A stretch of 64,000 nt of DNA from Gnetum montanum (GCA_015680685.1 MNCI01009276.1:326890-390889), one strand, 5' to 3'; shown: positions 1 to 11,487, counted from the first letter of the stretch. Translations and numbers: made by a program. The notes: generated from the sequence alone by a model not told the origin.

Positions 1-40
1 AAAATTGAAGAAAAGGAAAAACATTTATTAATTCTGCTTG

Positions 41-2067
41 TTAGAATGGAGGATATCCCCCATAACTAAACTTTTGATCATGATGAGAATTAATAAATGG
101 AAGGTTTGAATCCATGCATTTTGGAAATATTGGGACCCAGTCATAGCCAAACCACTTGGTGTCTTTTGATGTTGTGGTTGAAATGTACCCAAATTGGGGT
201 GCACACACTATATTAAAGTTGACATAGTGGGTCAAGTTAGAAGATGAGTTTAATTGATATGGAGTTGACCCACTATGGCACCCTTGACCCTAAGATGGTA
301 TGCAAGGATCGATATGTCTCCCTACGTGGCTATATTCATTAGGCTACATAGTTGTTGGAGTGTTGATTGGTGACCTGGATAATGTAACACGAGGTGTTGA
401 GTTCGAGAAGAAGGATGCAACATGGTGTTGAACTTGTGCTAAGTTGGAGGATGCAGTGGTCTTAGAACTATGTTGTCCCTTTCTACGGTCATGTCTAAAG
501 AAGGGACACATTTGATGTTGTGGAGGGCTCCCACTATTATTGACAGTAGCAACATAAGTAACGTTCATGGGTTGATGCTGTGGTAAAAACCCTTCTAGAA
601 AAACTGTGGGCAATGTAGAAGGAGGTGAAGAATGAGAATATTGAGGGTGAGGAGAAGTGTAAGGTACATGAGGTGGTGACATTGTTGGAAAGGATGTAGC
701 CTGATAGTACTTAGGAGAATAATAACAATGTGGTGAGATAGAAGATGTTGACCCAGTTGGGGAAACAAGATGTTGAACCTGATAAGTGCTTAGGTTCAGA
801 TGATATGAAGGGTGTGACTAGTTTGAGGGTGTCCTTCCCCATGACTCAGATTTTTGCCACTATGATTAAACACAATATTTTTGTATGAACTCTAGATGTA
901 GCATTCTTTCCTAATGCTCATGTAAATGTGACATGATTGGGCATTGACCTCTAGGGTGATCATACAAGAAAATGTTACATTGATACATATGATTAGTAGT
1001 TGATTTCTTATCCTCTTCAACCCTTCTTTCTAATTGTCTAAGGGTGTTCTGTCCTACTTCTTGGTTTGTCATGGTTCTACCTCTAATAATATTAGCATAT
1101 TATCCACATTTTTCATGTATCCATTCCATCATCTTATTGATCTTTGCCTCAATTTCATCTAATGATTGTAGTACTCGCAAAGATGGTTCCACCTCCTTGA
1201 GATGAGTTGATTTCTCCTCTTCTTGGTTATGGACCTTTGTTAAATTGAGATTTTGGTCCTATTGATATTTTTCAACATTCTCCCACTTAGCCATTTCTCC
1301 TTCTTTTGCTACCCACTTAATAAGCTCTTGGAATTGATGGGTTCATAGCTCATACAGTTGACTTGGGGCATACATTCCTAAGGTCTCCTTTGTTTCATTA
1401 CAGAGCCCATCCACAACATTAGCCTTTCTTCAAAGAACCCATGGCCTAGGCAATTGTTTAACAACAAATAGTATCTTTCTAAGGCCATGTCCAAGGGTTC
1501 ATGTTGTCCTTGTTTCCATTCTTGGATTTGTCTCCTCAAGGTTGACACTCTTGCATAGGTTTAATATCTTTCATTGAAGAGTTCTACCATTGTTGACCAA
1601 CGTCGAATTGATTTTGGTCTTAAGGACCTATACCATACTTTTGCTTGGTCAACGAGTGTTGTAGGAAAGAGCTTAAGTTTTTTCCACCCATTGTCAATAT
1701 TATTCCATACAAAGGCATCGTAGAAGGCTTGTAAATGTTGTTGTAGATCTAATTCATAGCCTCCTAAGAATTTGGGGAAGTTGTTTAAAACAAGCCTGGG
1801 TAGACGACTTTCCTTGTGATGCCTACAGGATATTCGAACAACCTCTTGTATATGTGTTAAGCTTGTAGTGACCAGTAGGGGTTCATCGTGACTAGGTATG
1901 TTATGCATTTGTGAGTTGGGACAATGTTGTTTGCGTTTATGTTCATAGGAGACCCCTACATCAAATTGGGTACTCCAAACTTCATCTTCATCATTATATA
2001 ATTCGTTGGTTCTCCAATGAATTGCCTTACTAGTTCTTGTGTTATCATAGTCTTCTAAGAGAGACAT
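41..2067 (-). pseudogene. Athila-like Ty3/gypsy gag (element A), degenerate
   Basis: Structural gag protein of an LTR retrotransposon, which would form the virus-like particle. The clean part is 1561-2067, starting with ATG at 2065-2067 and running 168 codons. Near its end it has the plant gag core: LDLQQHLQAFYDAFVWNN, then a stretch with QAKVWYRSL and a Trp-Ser-Thr segment before the frame stops. Homology then continues leftwards in broken frames, including a Pro/Ser/Gln-rich tail at 344-682, and runs off the window start. A second, more damaged copy of the same gag lies at 49557-51358. The start is supported by the tRNA-Asp primer site and LTR about 120 bp upstream. Stops are mostly TAG/TGA where CAG/CGA would be expected. 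Athila lineage is inferred from the Asp primer and from the related copies with a large ORF after pol. Confidence 0.75.
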
Positions 2068-2185
2068 TGTTGTGAATCGTGTGTGACTTAATTGAAATTA
2101 ATTTAATTTCTTTTCTAAAGGATATATTGTTAATACTTGTTACAACAATCTTGTATGATATAACTAGTTTAAACAACTAACATCA

Positions 2186-2203
2186 TCCCCGGCAACGGCA
2201 CCA
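2186..2203 (-). promoter_or_regulatory. Primer-binding site, tRNA-Asp type (element A)
   Basis: Read on the minus strand this is TGGTGCCGTTGCCGGGGA, which differs from the complement of the plant tRNA-Asp(GTC) 3' end at one CpG-type position (C to T). It sits one base inside the end of the adjacent LTR, as expected for minus-strand priming of reverse transcription. A tRNA-Asp primer is typical of Athila-type elements. Confidence 0.85.
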
Positions 2204-2204
2204 A

Positions 2205-3086
2205 TGATGAGTGGCAAGATACCCCTACACTCAACCATACGAATACAAGTGTTTCACACACAATCCGGTCGAACTCCATAGATGGGCTAGTTGTGGTATC
2301 TAAATAGTTACTCATTGATTGTAGTCCACTAGCTTCCTACATGGACTAGTATATGCTTTTTCACATATGGTTTAGTCCAAAGTGAGGTGTATGATGTGGT
2401 TTCTAACCTAGTGCTACTCCTAGAGGTAATGGAAAATAACTTGAATTAAGCTAGGAGGAAAAGGGAGAGAGAGTTAAGCTAATAGGAAGTGGGAGAGAGA
2501 ATCTAAGATAGCCTAAGTGTGATGAGCATCCATTCCTTAATCATCCGTACACATCTTGGACCTCGTGCATGACTACCACTGGGATTACCAAGCACATGAC
2601 CTAGGTACGCTACTGGGATACCAAGTAGTCACACTTGAATGCTCATGATTAAGTTGTACTCATTCTGTGTTTAAGGAGTTGAGGGTGAAGAGATATTAAC
2701 TATGAAAACAATAAATAAAAATAACAATTAAATAATTAAACTAAGTGAATGCTACAATGATGAAGTAATCTTGATCTTTATTTCTGGTCATGTGTGTGTC
2801 CAAGTATGTCACACTCGAATAAAGGTTCCATACAATTACAATCATCACATTGCAGGCATGCATTGGGCGAAAGGGTTGAGAAGAACTAAAAATGAACTAA
2901 CTTCTATCTATTGACTAAAAAATAACTGACTCCTTTCCATGCACCCACATGTGTATTTATAGGCTAACACAGGAGTCATGATATTGTGTATCCGATATTG
3001 TTATTTGGGTCGCGATATTGCGTACCCGATATTGTGGATTCGATATGCGGGTTCGATATTGGAGCCTAATGAATCATGATTCATCA
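2205..3086 (-). repeat. LTR of element A (Athila-like), 882 bp
   Basis: The long terminal repeat begins TGATGA and ends TCATCA on either strand (2205-2210 and 3081-3086). Its U5 end abuts the tRNA-Asp primer site at 2186-2203. Sequence and orientation match the LTRs at 3320-4172 and 36903-37784 and the partial LTR at 51360-51793; the LTR at 55528-56393 is the reverse orientation. On the minus strand U3 comes first, with short tandem repeats at 2980-3066 and a TATA box at 2953-2963. It is also joined on its other side to the remains of a second element, so it may have served two elements. Confidence 0.85.
2953..3066 (-). promoter_or_regulatory. LTR core promoter with 14-bp tandem repeats upstream of TATA
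   Basis: On the minus strand the TATA box CCTATAAATAC lies at 2953-2963. About 17 bp upstream is a run of roughly six units at 2980-3066 with plus-strand consensus GATATTGNGTANCC. The same arrangement of GATAT-rich repeats next to CTATAAATA recurs in the related LTRs, so this is probably the U3 promoter. Confidence 0.6.
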
Positions 3087-3318
3087 CCCTGCATAAGATT
3101 GGTTAATCCAGTTTTCTTCATCATATATCTTGTTATTTCTCCAATGAATGTGTTCACTAAATAGTGCATTGTCGCTTTCGTGTGAGAGAGACATTGTTAT
3201 TAGTTTATAGTGTGTGTGAGCTAATAGTTTCTGAAAGATATATCATTAATATCTTTACAGTGATCATGTATAATATAACTAATCTAGATAACTAGCACCA
3301 TCCTCGGCAACAGTGCCA
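3087..3318 (-). pseudogene. Truncated 5' internal region of element B: gag start and primer site
   Basis: The primer site is at 3301-3318, a diverged tRNA-Asp type (plus strand TCCTCGGCAACAGTGCCA). A gag start codon at 3192-3194 is followed by about 35 codons that align with the start of gag in element A, including the shared CATTCATTGGAGAA stretch. The sequence then breaks at the LTR edge at 3086. Nearly the whole of gag, pol and the 3' region is missing, so this is an internally deleted copy. Confidence 0.65.
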
Positions 3319-3319
3319 A

Positions 3320-4172
3320 TGATGAGTAGCGAGGTACCTCTATGTCCAAGCATATAAACACAAGCCTTCACGCACAATTCGGTCGAATTCCATGGATGGG
3401 ACTTGTTTGTTATCTAGATTGCTATACCTTGATCGTAGTTTGCTATTTTCTGACTTGGACTAGTAGTAGCTTTGTCACGTATGGTTTAGTCTAGAGTGAG
3501 GCATATGATTTTTATTATTTTATATTTTATTGTTCTACGATTAACAATAGGTTGAAACTCAATTTATAATCAATTCAACTAATCTAATTGCTAATTAATA
3601 ATCAACTACCCTAACGTAAGTATCCAATCCCGCTTCTCGTGCACATCCTGAACACATATAACACTGCTAGGTTACCAAACATTAACCATTGATGGGATTA
3701 CCAAGAGTCATATGCATGCTTGAAGTGGTCGTGCTTGTGTTCATTAACAATTAGAAATTAATTGCTTAATTGAAATGCATTAAAGTAAAGTGCATTAAAA
3801 AAAACATTAATCTATTCTCAGTGCTGCAAGGATTGTCAAAAGAGTTCATTTTTATTCCCATCACATTGTTGCACTTAGGTACATCAATGTTTGAACAAAG
3901 ATTCGTACACACTTAGACTCCTATTGCGGGCACTTAGCAAATATTCTAACTCTGGAGAAAACAAACTACAAGAGCTTCACTACTATAACTGAAAACTGAT
4001 ATGAAAAAATGACTGGAAATCATGAGCCCAAACACTATATTGATAGGTTGATGTATGCCTCATGACATCAAATATCTAACATTGCATCTTGGCTTCGACA
4101 TCAGATACCCAATGTTAAGGCTTCGACATCAGATACTGGACATCGGAACACACACAAAAACATTATTCATCA
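3320..4172 (-). repeat. LTR of element B (Athila-like), 853 bp
   Basis: It starts TGATGAGTAG at 3320 and ends ATTCATCA at 4172, matching the LTR at 2205-3086 in order and orientation. The U3 part (4080-4150) has two units of a 28-bp repeat containing TTCGACATCAGATAC, twice the 14-bp period of the neighbouring LTR. A weaker TATA-like stretch lies near 4035-4045. This was the 5' LTR of an element whose body is now almost deleted. Confidence 0.75.
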
Positions 4173-4189
4173 ACACATAAGTCCAAGAG

Positions 4190-5260
4190 TTCATCTTCAA
4201 CATCTTTCTTAGAAGGACTAAATCTAGCCTATTTAATTTCTCCTTTTTCTTTAAAACTTTTAGACCTTTTCAAGTGACCATACTTCCTACACTTCCAATA
4301 CCTTGATGTCTTTATGAGAGTATTATTTGCAAGTTTCTTGAATTTAGTGTCATTCTTATTAGAGGATTTACATAAGTGTTGTTTGTGTGGTTCTTTAATA
4401 ACTAATGTTTTAGTAATTACAGGCTTAGAACTCTTTCTTTCTAGTTCTTCTATTATTCGTCATCCTACAACTTGATCAAATTTTTAGGAGGTACTAGTAT
4501 TAGTAATGTTATGAGCAATATTATGCTATAATTTAGCAAGATACTACAAGATAATCCTATAATTAGAAAATTTTTTCTTTGCATTTTTTTTATGTCTACT
4601 TAGTGTTTAGATTATGATGCAATTTGAATTTTCTTTGCTCATTATTAATATTTTTTTGGGGTCTAACATCCTTCCACCTACCCCTCCAACACCCCCTCCC
4701 CTGCCCAATGCTTTCAACAAAACAATACATTGATCTTATTCTTCTATATTACTACTAATTGATTATAACTAGCTTACTATGATATTAAAAGTAATGAGGT
4801 AAGAAGCAATAGTTGTTGGAACCCAAAATAATTGAAATAGAGGTACACCCCAAGATTTTATAGAAGCTTATAACTTAGAGCAATCTAGTAGAATCAAACC
4901 TTTGACCTAGGGTTACCAACACAAGACTTATACTAGAAGCAATAGTTGCATTGTTATATATCTTTAACAAAAATAATTTTTTTCTAAGATGCAATCTATT
5001 TGAATGGGAATTGGATTTGTAAGTTTTACTGATAGTATTACATAGACCTTTTGTAGTTTTTTCACCTTTCAAATTTATAAGAATAGAGTTTAAAATATCT
5101 GTATGAATTATACCAAGAGCTAATTGGTCTAGATGAATCCACTCATATTTATTCATCTTAGAAGGCTCAATTTGAATGATGCAAGCTTCTTGCTTCTTGT
5201 CAACCAAGACATCTTCCATTGGGCCTTCCCAAGATCATAATTGCTACCATTGAATTTCTC
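4190..5260 (-). pseudogene. Ty1/copia gag, interrupted by a SINE
   Basis: The upstream part (about 4950-5219) encodes a copia gag N-domain with the motifs QIEPSKMNKYEWIHLDQLAL, LINLKGEKTTKGL and SNRLHLRKKLFLLK. The downstream part (about 4190-4520) carries a damaged zinc knuckle (YWKCRKYGHLKRS) where the first Cys appears lost. Between them a SINE was inserted at 4816-4934 with a 14-bp target duplication. A LINE-like 3' tail (TTTTTTTGGGGTC) near 4650-4665 may be a further insertion. No pol is visible; this is a dead fragment. Confidence 0.65.
4816..4934 (-). mobile_element. tRNA-derived SINE with 14-bp target-site duplication
   Basis: On the minus strand the head resembles a tRNA gene: AGTATAAGTCTTG (A-box region) and AGGTTTGATTCT (B box, 4890-4900). 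A short non-tRNA body follows, ending GGTTCCAACA. The flanks AGAAGCAATAGTTG are identical on both sides (4802-4815 and 4935-4948), the expected target-site duplication of LINE-mediated insertion. A related copy lies at 63271-63398. The A box lacks three bases compared with that copy, so this one is probably not an active Pol III template. Confidence 0.8.
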
Positions 5261-5654
5261 TAGTTTTTAAATGTATCTTGAATAGCTCATCATTTAAATT
5301 CACTTAAAATTGTAGGTACCTTGGTAAACAAATTAACCTCATTTTGATAGTAATTTATTAATGTACACCTCAATTAAGCAAAAAATTATAACAACAAGAA
5401 AAAATTTATATTTTTAATTATGAAATTGGAAAAAATGCACCAAGAACATAAGAGATTATCTTGGGGAAAGTATATAAAAGCCCTAGCAATGGCTCTAACT
5501 GCTATCAAGCCTTAACTTGAACCAAGTATTACAAGACAAGATAACATATTCAATGGCTTAATGACTTGATCACTCTCTTACTTGGTCTTACACTTAATGT
5601 AATTTGATGTTACTTATGTGTTCTCCATCTTCTTAGCCGTTACTTTTCTAAACA

Positions 5655-5745
5655 ATGAGATATTAGCCTAGCAGTAAAATTCTTAATTTGAAAGCTTCAA
5701 GTGATGGATTCAATTTTGGTGGGTAATGTTGACACCCCCCACCCC
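5655..5745 (+). mobile_element. Second type of tRNA-like SINE head
   Basis: The order GCCTAGCAGTAAAATTCTTA, then GATGGATTCAATTTTGGTGG, then GTTGACACCCCCC resembles the head and end of a plant tRNA-derived SINE, with an A box followed by a GGTTCRATTCC-like B box. The boxes are eroded and I found no target duplication, so this is tentative. Confidence 0.4.
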
Positions 5746-5870
5746 CTCACCTCTAACACCCTTCAGATCACTTATATAGTTATTTTTACATGATAAGGAT
5801 GGTTATAAAAAATTTAAAATAAGAAAAAAATAGAACATTATATGGAATTTGATAGGTTACTAAAGTTACA

Positions 5871-7190
5871 ATGTACACTATCCATTACATTATTTGGAAA
5901 ATTTATAAAATTTTAGGAATACCTTTGTTAAAGCCTAATCTTACTATGATGTGGAATTCTGTGGTTGATAAACTTAGAAAAAAGCTTGATAAATGGAAAG
6001 CAAAAAAGCTCACCCTTGCTAGCAAAGTTTTAGTTATTAAGAAAATACTTCAATCAATTGATATTTATTACTCTAGTTATTGGGCTCCTTCTAGAACTTC
6101 TTATGATAGAATTTATCATATTATCTATTAAATTCTTGATCTACTCAAAATCTTAGAAATGGTTTTTTTGGAGTTACATAGGATACTTACGCTAGTAGCA
6201 CAAAAGATGAAGGACTTGATCTCATCAACTGTTATAACTAGGGTATTTCTCTTGTAACGAAATGGATTATAAAGTGCATTAATGGAGATGATGTTTGGAT
6301 TCTCCTTTTAAAAAATAAACTTATGTAAGGAAAACCTAAGAATGATAATAGTTGATCTTCTAATAACTTCTTATTCTATCTTCTTTTTCTTTAGGCCATT
6401 CCTATTCTTAACTTCTCATTTCTTAAACAAATTTGAAAGACATTGTGCAAGCTTAGTAAATATTGGAATTACAATAAGATTACGGTTTCAAAAGATATGC
6501 TTAAGAAAATTAGTTCATGGTGGCTTCTTTTAATGAAGGAGCTTGGGTTGCTAATGCATCTAAATTATGTATCACTTGAAGTAAATTTGGTATCATTGCA
6601 ATTTCTTATCTACATAGGCATGATAGATGGATTACTTAGAATGAAGCTTGTAACCTTAATGATTTAAATAGAAAGAGAAAAAAGAATTTTGAAAAATTAA
6701 TTTCTAATCTTTAGACTTTATTTAAAAGTTGACAATAGTTTGTATCATGATTTTCCACATATTTTTTGGAAGGATGGGAGATTTGTTTTTTCTTTTAATT
6801 CAAAGTTGCTTATGAAATTGTTACAAAGAATAATTCTATTCATAACAAATTTAATAAGGCCTAGAAAATGTAGTTATCATTGTACTTTTGAAGGAGAAAA
6901 ATGAAAGATATAAGAACTATTTCTTCTCAATGTCCTCTTTATAGAAGTGAAGACTCATTTTCTCATGGTTTTTTTTTAGTATTTTGTTCCTCAGGATGTT
7001 AAAAAAATGGACATCTAGAATTTGTAACAACTTTTAAATAAGTATTAATGAAGTCATTCTTGGTGATCAGTTTACTTTGTCTACTTCACTTCTTTACATT
7101 TGGAAATGTCTTCAACTGCTTGTTCTCTACTTTATGTAGAAGCTTTAGTGTGTAGTTATTTTATAGCAACAAGGGCATAACTATGATCTC
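5871..7190 (+). pseudogene. L1-type LINE ORF2, 3' fragment
   Basis: C-terminal part of a non-LTR retrotransposon reverse transcriptase. At 5920-6110 it reads GIPLLKPNLTMMWNSVVDKL, then LDKWKAKKLTLASKVLVIKK and YYSSYWAP. This aligns with the same region of the better-preserved LINE at 59813-61666 (GIPFSFGGSSKTLWDVTVKK and YYSSCWAP). Further on, around 6930-6970, CPLYRSEDSFSHGFF matches the zinc-binding zf-RVT tail. Frames change several times and stops are common. The 5' part (endonuclease and RT core) is absent, as usual for 5'-truncated LINE insertions. Confidence 0.75.
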
Positions 7191-7830
7191 TCTTCAAGAA
7201 TCAAAAACACTTTTCAACTACAACTTTAAACAAAAAAGTTTTCTATAAAAGTTAATTAATTTATTTTATGCAATATTAATTTCTTTTTGTTTTAAAGATT
7301 CAAGGCTTAGAAGATTTTGGCTTTTGTTGCTATTTGTTTTTTCTTTTTAATTAATATATTCTTTTATCTTTAGAGAAAGTTTTCTCCTTCTCTATACAAA
7401 AAACTTTTTAGTAAGAAGTGAAAATATGCAAAGGCACTTATGAATAATGGCAAGGTCTGATCTTTTTCCTACTCTTATGATTAGTTGTAAAGATGAAAAC
7501 TTAAAAAGCTATCACTAAAACCATTGAGTTGTTTCTTTAGACTCTCTTTGATGATTTGATGTACTATAGGCTCCGACACTATGCACATTGCTTATAACAA
7601 CCTTTACAATGACTTTTAAAGATTGCTTAAAATAAGCAACAAACCCTTGTAATGATAGCATACTTTTTTTCATCATTTTGAAATTTACTATCCCTTCACT
7701 AAAAATAAAATTTGACTCTTTTTTCATTTACCATTTATATGAAGATCATCATAGAGACTCAATGTTTGTCTTCGGCTCGAAAACCGCGGACATAAACATA
7801 CCGAGCCCTTTGCACGTGGGAAAGTAACAA
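7191..7830. other. AT-rich interval without recognisable genes
   Basis: Low-complexity AT-rich DNA between the LINE fragment and the MAP70 3' end. It may include LINE 3' trailer near its left edge. I see no conserved coding sequence. Confidence 0.5.
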
Positions 7831-7832
7831 TT

Positions 7833-7889
7833 TTTATTTTATTTTGGTTTATCGTGAAAATTAACTGAAACTCAAACTGAAATTTTATT
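7833..7889 (-). terminator. Candidate poly(A) signals of MAP70
   Basis: On the minus strand AATAAA occurs at 7884-7889 and again at 7833-7838 and 7838-7843, 300-360 bp after the MAP70 stop codon. These distances give a plausible 3' UTR. No transcript evidence is available here. Confidence 0.4.
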
Positions 7890-8193
7890 TGGAAAGATCG
7901 TAAAGCCCTGAGCTTGCCCGGAACATCGAGAACAATGGCACAAGTGATTGAAAGTTGGTCCTCCAAGCTTAAGCATGCAATTTGTTTTCATCTTCGAATT
8001 CCAGCGCATAGGGATACGTGGCAATATAGGATACACTGAACAATGAAGTAAAACGCAAAAGCTGTTATTAACAAGTCGTAGAAAAAGCCTAAAACGAACA
8101 TCATACCATACCGTCCGAAAGCCTTTCAATGGGAATTGGGAATGAAGAAAAGCATTACACAATTTTAAGAGGGGAACCATTGCAGATGGAACA

Positions 8194-11100
8194 TTAAGAA
8201 CACGCAAAGCGACGAGGGTGGCGCTTTTGAGGCTGCTTCTCTCTGTCCCTGTCCATGTCCCTGTAACAATAATAAAGCCCAATTCCAATTCCAATCATAG
8301 ATTGAAAAATTGGATTGGATCCGGAAATAGGCAGCAGCTTTTATAAATTAGATTGGAAAAATCTGAATAAATCAGTGTAAGAATCGGATTAAAATCCTCA
8401 ATAGTAGCAAAATAGAGCAGTTATATGCACCTATGTTGGTAGCTGCATTTTCCAATTTTTTTCATCTAAGAGCTCAATTAGAGTGCACAATCAAATATAG
8501 AAATTTTAGTTGTTCTTTGGCTTCAGAATTAGTAATAAATAATACAGCAAACTTAAGAAATCAATAAAAATATATCATTATCAATAAAAATATATCATTA
8601 TTTATTAGATTAAATATCCGATCCAATTTTGAATCGGCATCAATGTTGCATTGCTGTATGGCAGATCTTGCAATTAATCTCAGATTTCTCAAACCACGCT
8701 TCCAATTCGATTAAGAGAAATCTCGTTTTTGGATTCAACACAAGTGGCAGCATGTGTGCGTTTATAAATTTATTTACCTTGTTGTGGTGGTGCTGCTGCT
8801 GGTTGTTGGCTCCTCTTGCGAGGAAGAGGTTGCATGTTGTTCGGAATCGGAGGAAGCACAGTTATCGTTGTCGTAGGTTGATGTGTTGTGGTGGTGATGT
8901 TTCAAAGCAGCCATTTCCTTCTCTCTCGCTGCAACTTCTCGACGCATCTTTTTCGCCTCTGTTTCCATTGCTTTTTTCAAAGTATCAATCTTCCTAGACA
9001 AACGCTGCACGCAAAAGATTAAAAAAAAAAAAACATAATCAAGTACTATCACTGTGATGTACTCTCAACATCAATTATTCTATTGACTAAAGCTTTTTCA
9101 TATTTATGATATAATAGATGCTTTTTTGGTAGTCACTGTAGCCTGTAGGGAACCTCTATGAGATCGTTTTTCTCTTTCACTGTTCTATCCTTTTCGCCGC
9201 AGGTTTTTCTCAGGTTTATCACCTCTTTCTGCAGCATGTCATACAGCACGCCTGAAACCGTGTCGTCTTCGTTGTCAGGACTGGTGATACTGCTGGTTGT
9301 CAACGAGGAAGAAAGTTTAATACTGTCTGCCTTTGCTGTCGCAATATTAGGGCTGCTTGTTTTCGAAAGCTGCGGAGAAGCATAGTTGTTCATTTTCGGG
9401 CTTTTTGGAGCTTCGGACGAGTCAGTTATTTCATGGAAGGTTTCAGAATTCTTTCTTGCTTTAAAGCTGTTATTCAAGGATGGCGATGAACGCGCAGTCG
9501 GTCTATCTTTTAGTGACGGAAAGATTTTTCTCATGCAAACTTGCGATCCATTTGCTGCGGATTCATATCTGCTTCTGGAGAAGAAAGAGCTGCTATTTAA
9601 ATCTTTGATAATATCTTCCGAGACCTTCAGCCTCAGCCTCAACTTTTCCTGCATTATCACACGAACATGATGTAATGTACAGAAGATGAAGGATGTTGAT
9701 TTTCGTTTCAGCATTTCAGCTATCAAATTATGAAGGTAAATTAACCTTTAGTCGAGCTTCAGCTTTGGCGGTGCGTTCTGCAAGAGCTAGCTTCTCTCGT
9801 AGTTGTTGCATTTCTCCCTGCAAGAGAATTTTAAAAATTCGAATTATGTCCAGCGCGTTCTAATTCACTGCCTGGGACTAAAAGCTGCAATTCTGTTAAG
9901 AACGATTCTTATGAAAGTTTCAAACAATTGAACAACCTGCATGCAGCGGCGCTCGTCCAGCCACATTTTTAAAGGGATGACTTTGTCATCGGTGCTTCTA
10001 GCAAAGGCTGCAGAAGAAGCTACTCTATTTTCTGTGATTTTTGCTCTAGATAACTCTCTTTGAAGCGTTTTTTTCTCCTCCTGATAAATGCCAAAAATTA
10101 TGTCAGACCTGAGAAGGAAACTTAATAGAAATTCTTAGTTTGCTATAGTGTACTTACCATCAGCTGGCAAAGCTGCCTTTCATAGTCGTATATGGCGTTG
10201 ACAACAGAACCTCTTGCAAGAATAGCTTCCTCTAGTTGATGCACTGTATGGCTCAATTTTTCAACCTCGTTCACCTTTTGACGGTGCATTTTGTCAAGAA
10301 TTTTGTTCTCTTCCTAATTATCAATAAAAGCTTCTGGTAAACATGAGCGAACCATCTTGTATAGTTGTATGCAATACCAAGCTTCAGGAGCAATCAATTT
10401 AATTCACTTGTTTTAAAACATCGTAGAAATGGCAGCCTAATTAGAGTTCAAGGTGTAACTGCAAATGTGTGTTCCACTTAAAGAAGGATACCTGAAAGAT
10501 ATCGAGCTGCTTAGAGAGTTGCGTGTTCCTGTTCTGCAGGTCTTCGACTGATTCTGCCTTGGACAAAGCAGCCTGCACTGCCTTTTCTGCGTCAAGCAAC
10601 GCCGTTTCCTTGGTACGCAAGAGGCGTTCGAAGGCCTTATTATCATCCTGCAAGACAGTAACCTGTACAAGGGCATATCCATTAATACGTTGATCTGTAT
10701 CTTTAAAGTATATTGGATTGATGAAATAAATAACATGCTCTGGACACCTGTTGTCTCAATGATCGTATTTCCGCCTCATAAGGAGCGATAATAGACTCAA
10801 ACGGAACTAACTCTTCCTCCGGCTGATCGTTGTATACTCTTCGAAGAGTCGACTCTGCAGCGTACTGCGTAGCCATTGCAATCTTCTTCTCTTCGTTCAA
10901 TTTCTTGATCTCAAGGTTCTGTCATTCATTAGACAGTGATTACAAAAATATGAGTTGAATCAAGCAACTTCGCGGTTTGTGTTTCTTACTTTGACAAATC
11001 AGCTCACCTTGCTTTCCAAGAGCTGTTCGTTTGCTTTCAGTTTTTCTTCCAGTTTGTTCAGACGGACGCTCATCTGGAAATGAAAATTTTTGCATAGCAG

Positions 11101-11487
11101 AAGATCAGTAGTATCAAACTATTGGTAACAAATGTTCTAAAGCATGGAAGCAACATCGTAGGGACAACTGCAGGCTGAATATATAAGACCTCTTCAACGG
11201 CCTTTTCTTTGGCGCGCTCCGAGGCTTTGAGAGCCTTGATTTCAGACCGAGATTCCTCCAGCTCCCGATCCTTTTCTGCAGCCCGAATTAAACCAATTCA
11301 TCGTGTATATTCTTAAAATTTCATGGTTTCGAAATAAACGCCAGTACATTAGTTTAGCTGCAGAAGGAAATAAGATACTCAAGAAAGACGCCTTAGCAAC
11401 AGACTTACCTTTGAGCAAATTCTGGAGTCGGTCGAGCTCGACGGCAAAGGAATCGCAGCCAGAAGCAACAAAGCTCTGCGAAGCCAT
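8194..11487 (-). CDS. MAP70: Microtubule-associated protein 70 (MAP70), 11 exons
   Basis: Plant-specific coiled-coil protein that binds cortical microtubules; Arabidopsis members act in cell-wall patterning. Exons (plus coordinates, in gene order): 11409-11487, 11190-11275, 11008-11073, 10748-10918, 10492-10662, 10158-10313, 9937-10080, 9746-9817, 9154-9648, 8778-9004, 8194-8260. All introns are GT-AG and phases agree throughout, giving 577 codons; family members are roughly 500-620. Family hallmarks: EIKALKASERAKEKAVEE (exon 2), NLEIKKLNEEKK and ATQYAAESTLRRV (4), DLQNRNTQLSKQ (5), EENKILDKMHRQKV (6), RELSRAK and MWLDERR (7), GEMQQLREKLALAERTAK (8), VSGVLYDMLQKEV (9), MRREVAAREKEMAAL (10). 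Exon 9 also holds a Ser/Pro-rich linker. The first ATG is MASQSF at 11485-11487; the upstream frame has only TTG. The donor of intron 2 (GTCTTA) is weak. The last exon (basic, ending in Ser before TAA) is inferred from splice sites alone; retaining intron 10 would stop one codon after its start. Confidence 0.92.
8261..8777 (-). other. MAP70 intron 10, longest intron, with short tandem duplication
   Basis: This 517-bp intron is 3-6 times longer than the other nine (77-178 bp). It contains a direct duplication of ATCAATAAAAATATATCATT around 8560-8601. The donor reads AAG/GTAAAT and the acceptor TTACAG/GGAC. The plus-strand open frame across its right end is a shadow of exon 10. Confidence 0.7.

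Noticed and set aside
8629-8997. Plus-strand open frame of 122 codons
   Set aside because: It is antisense to MAP70 exon 10 and intron 10.
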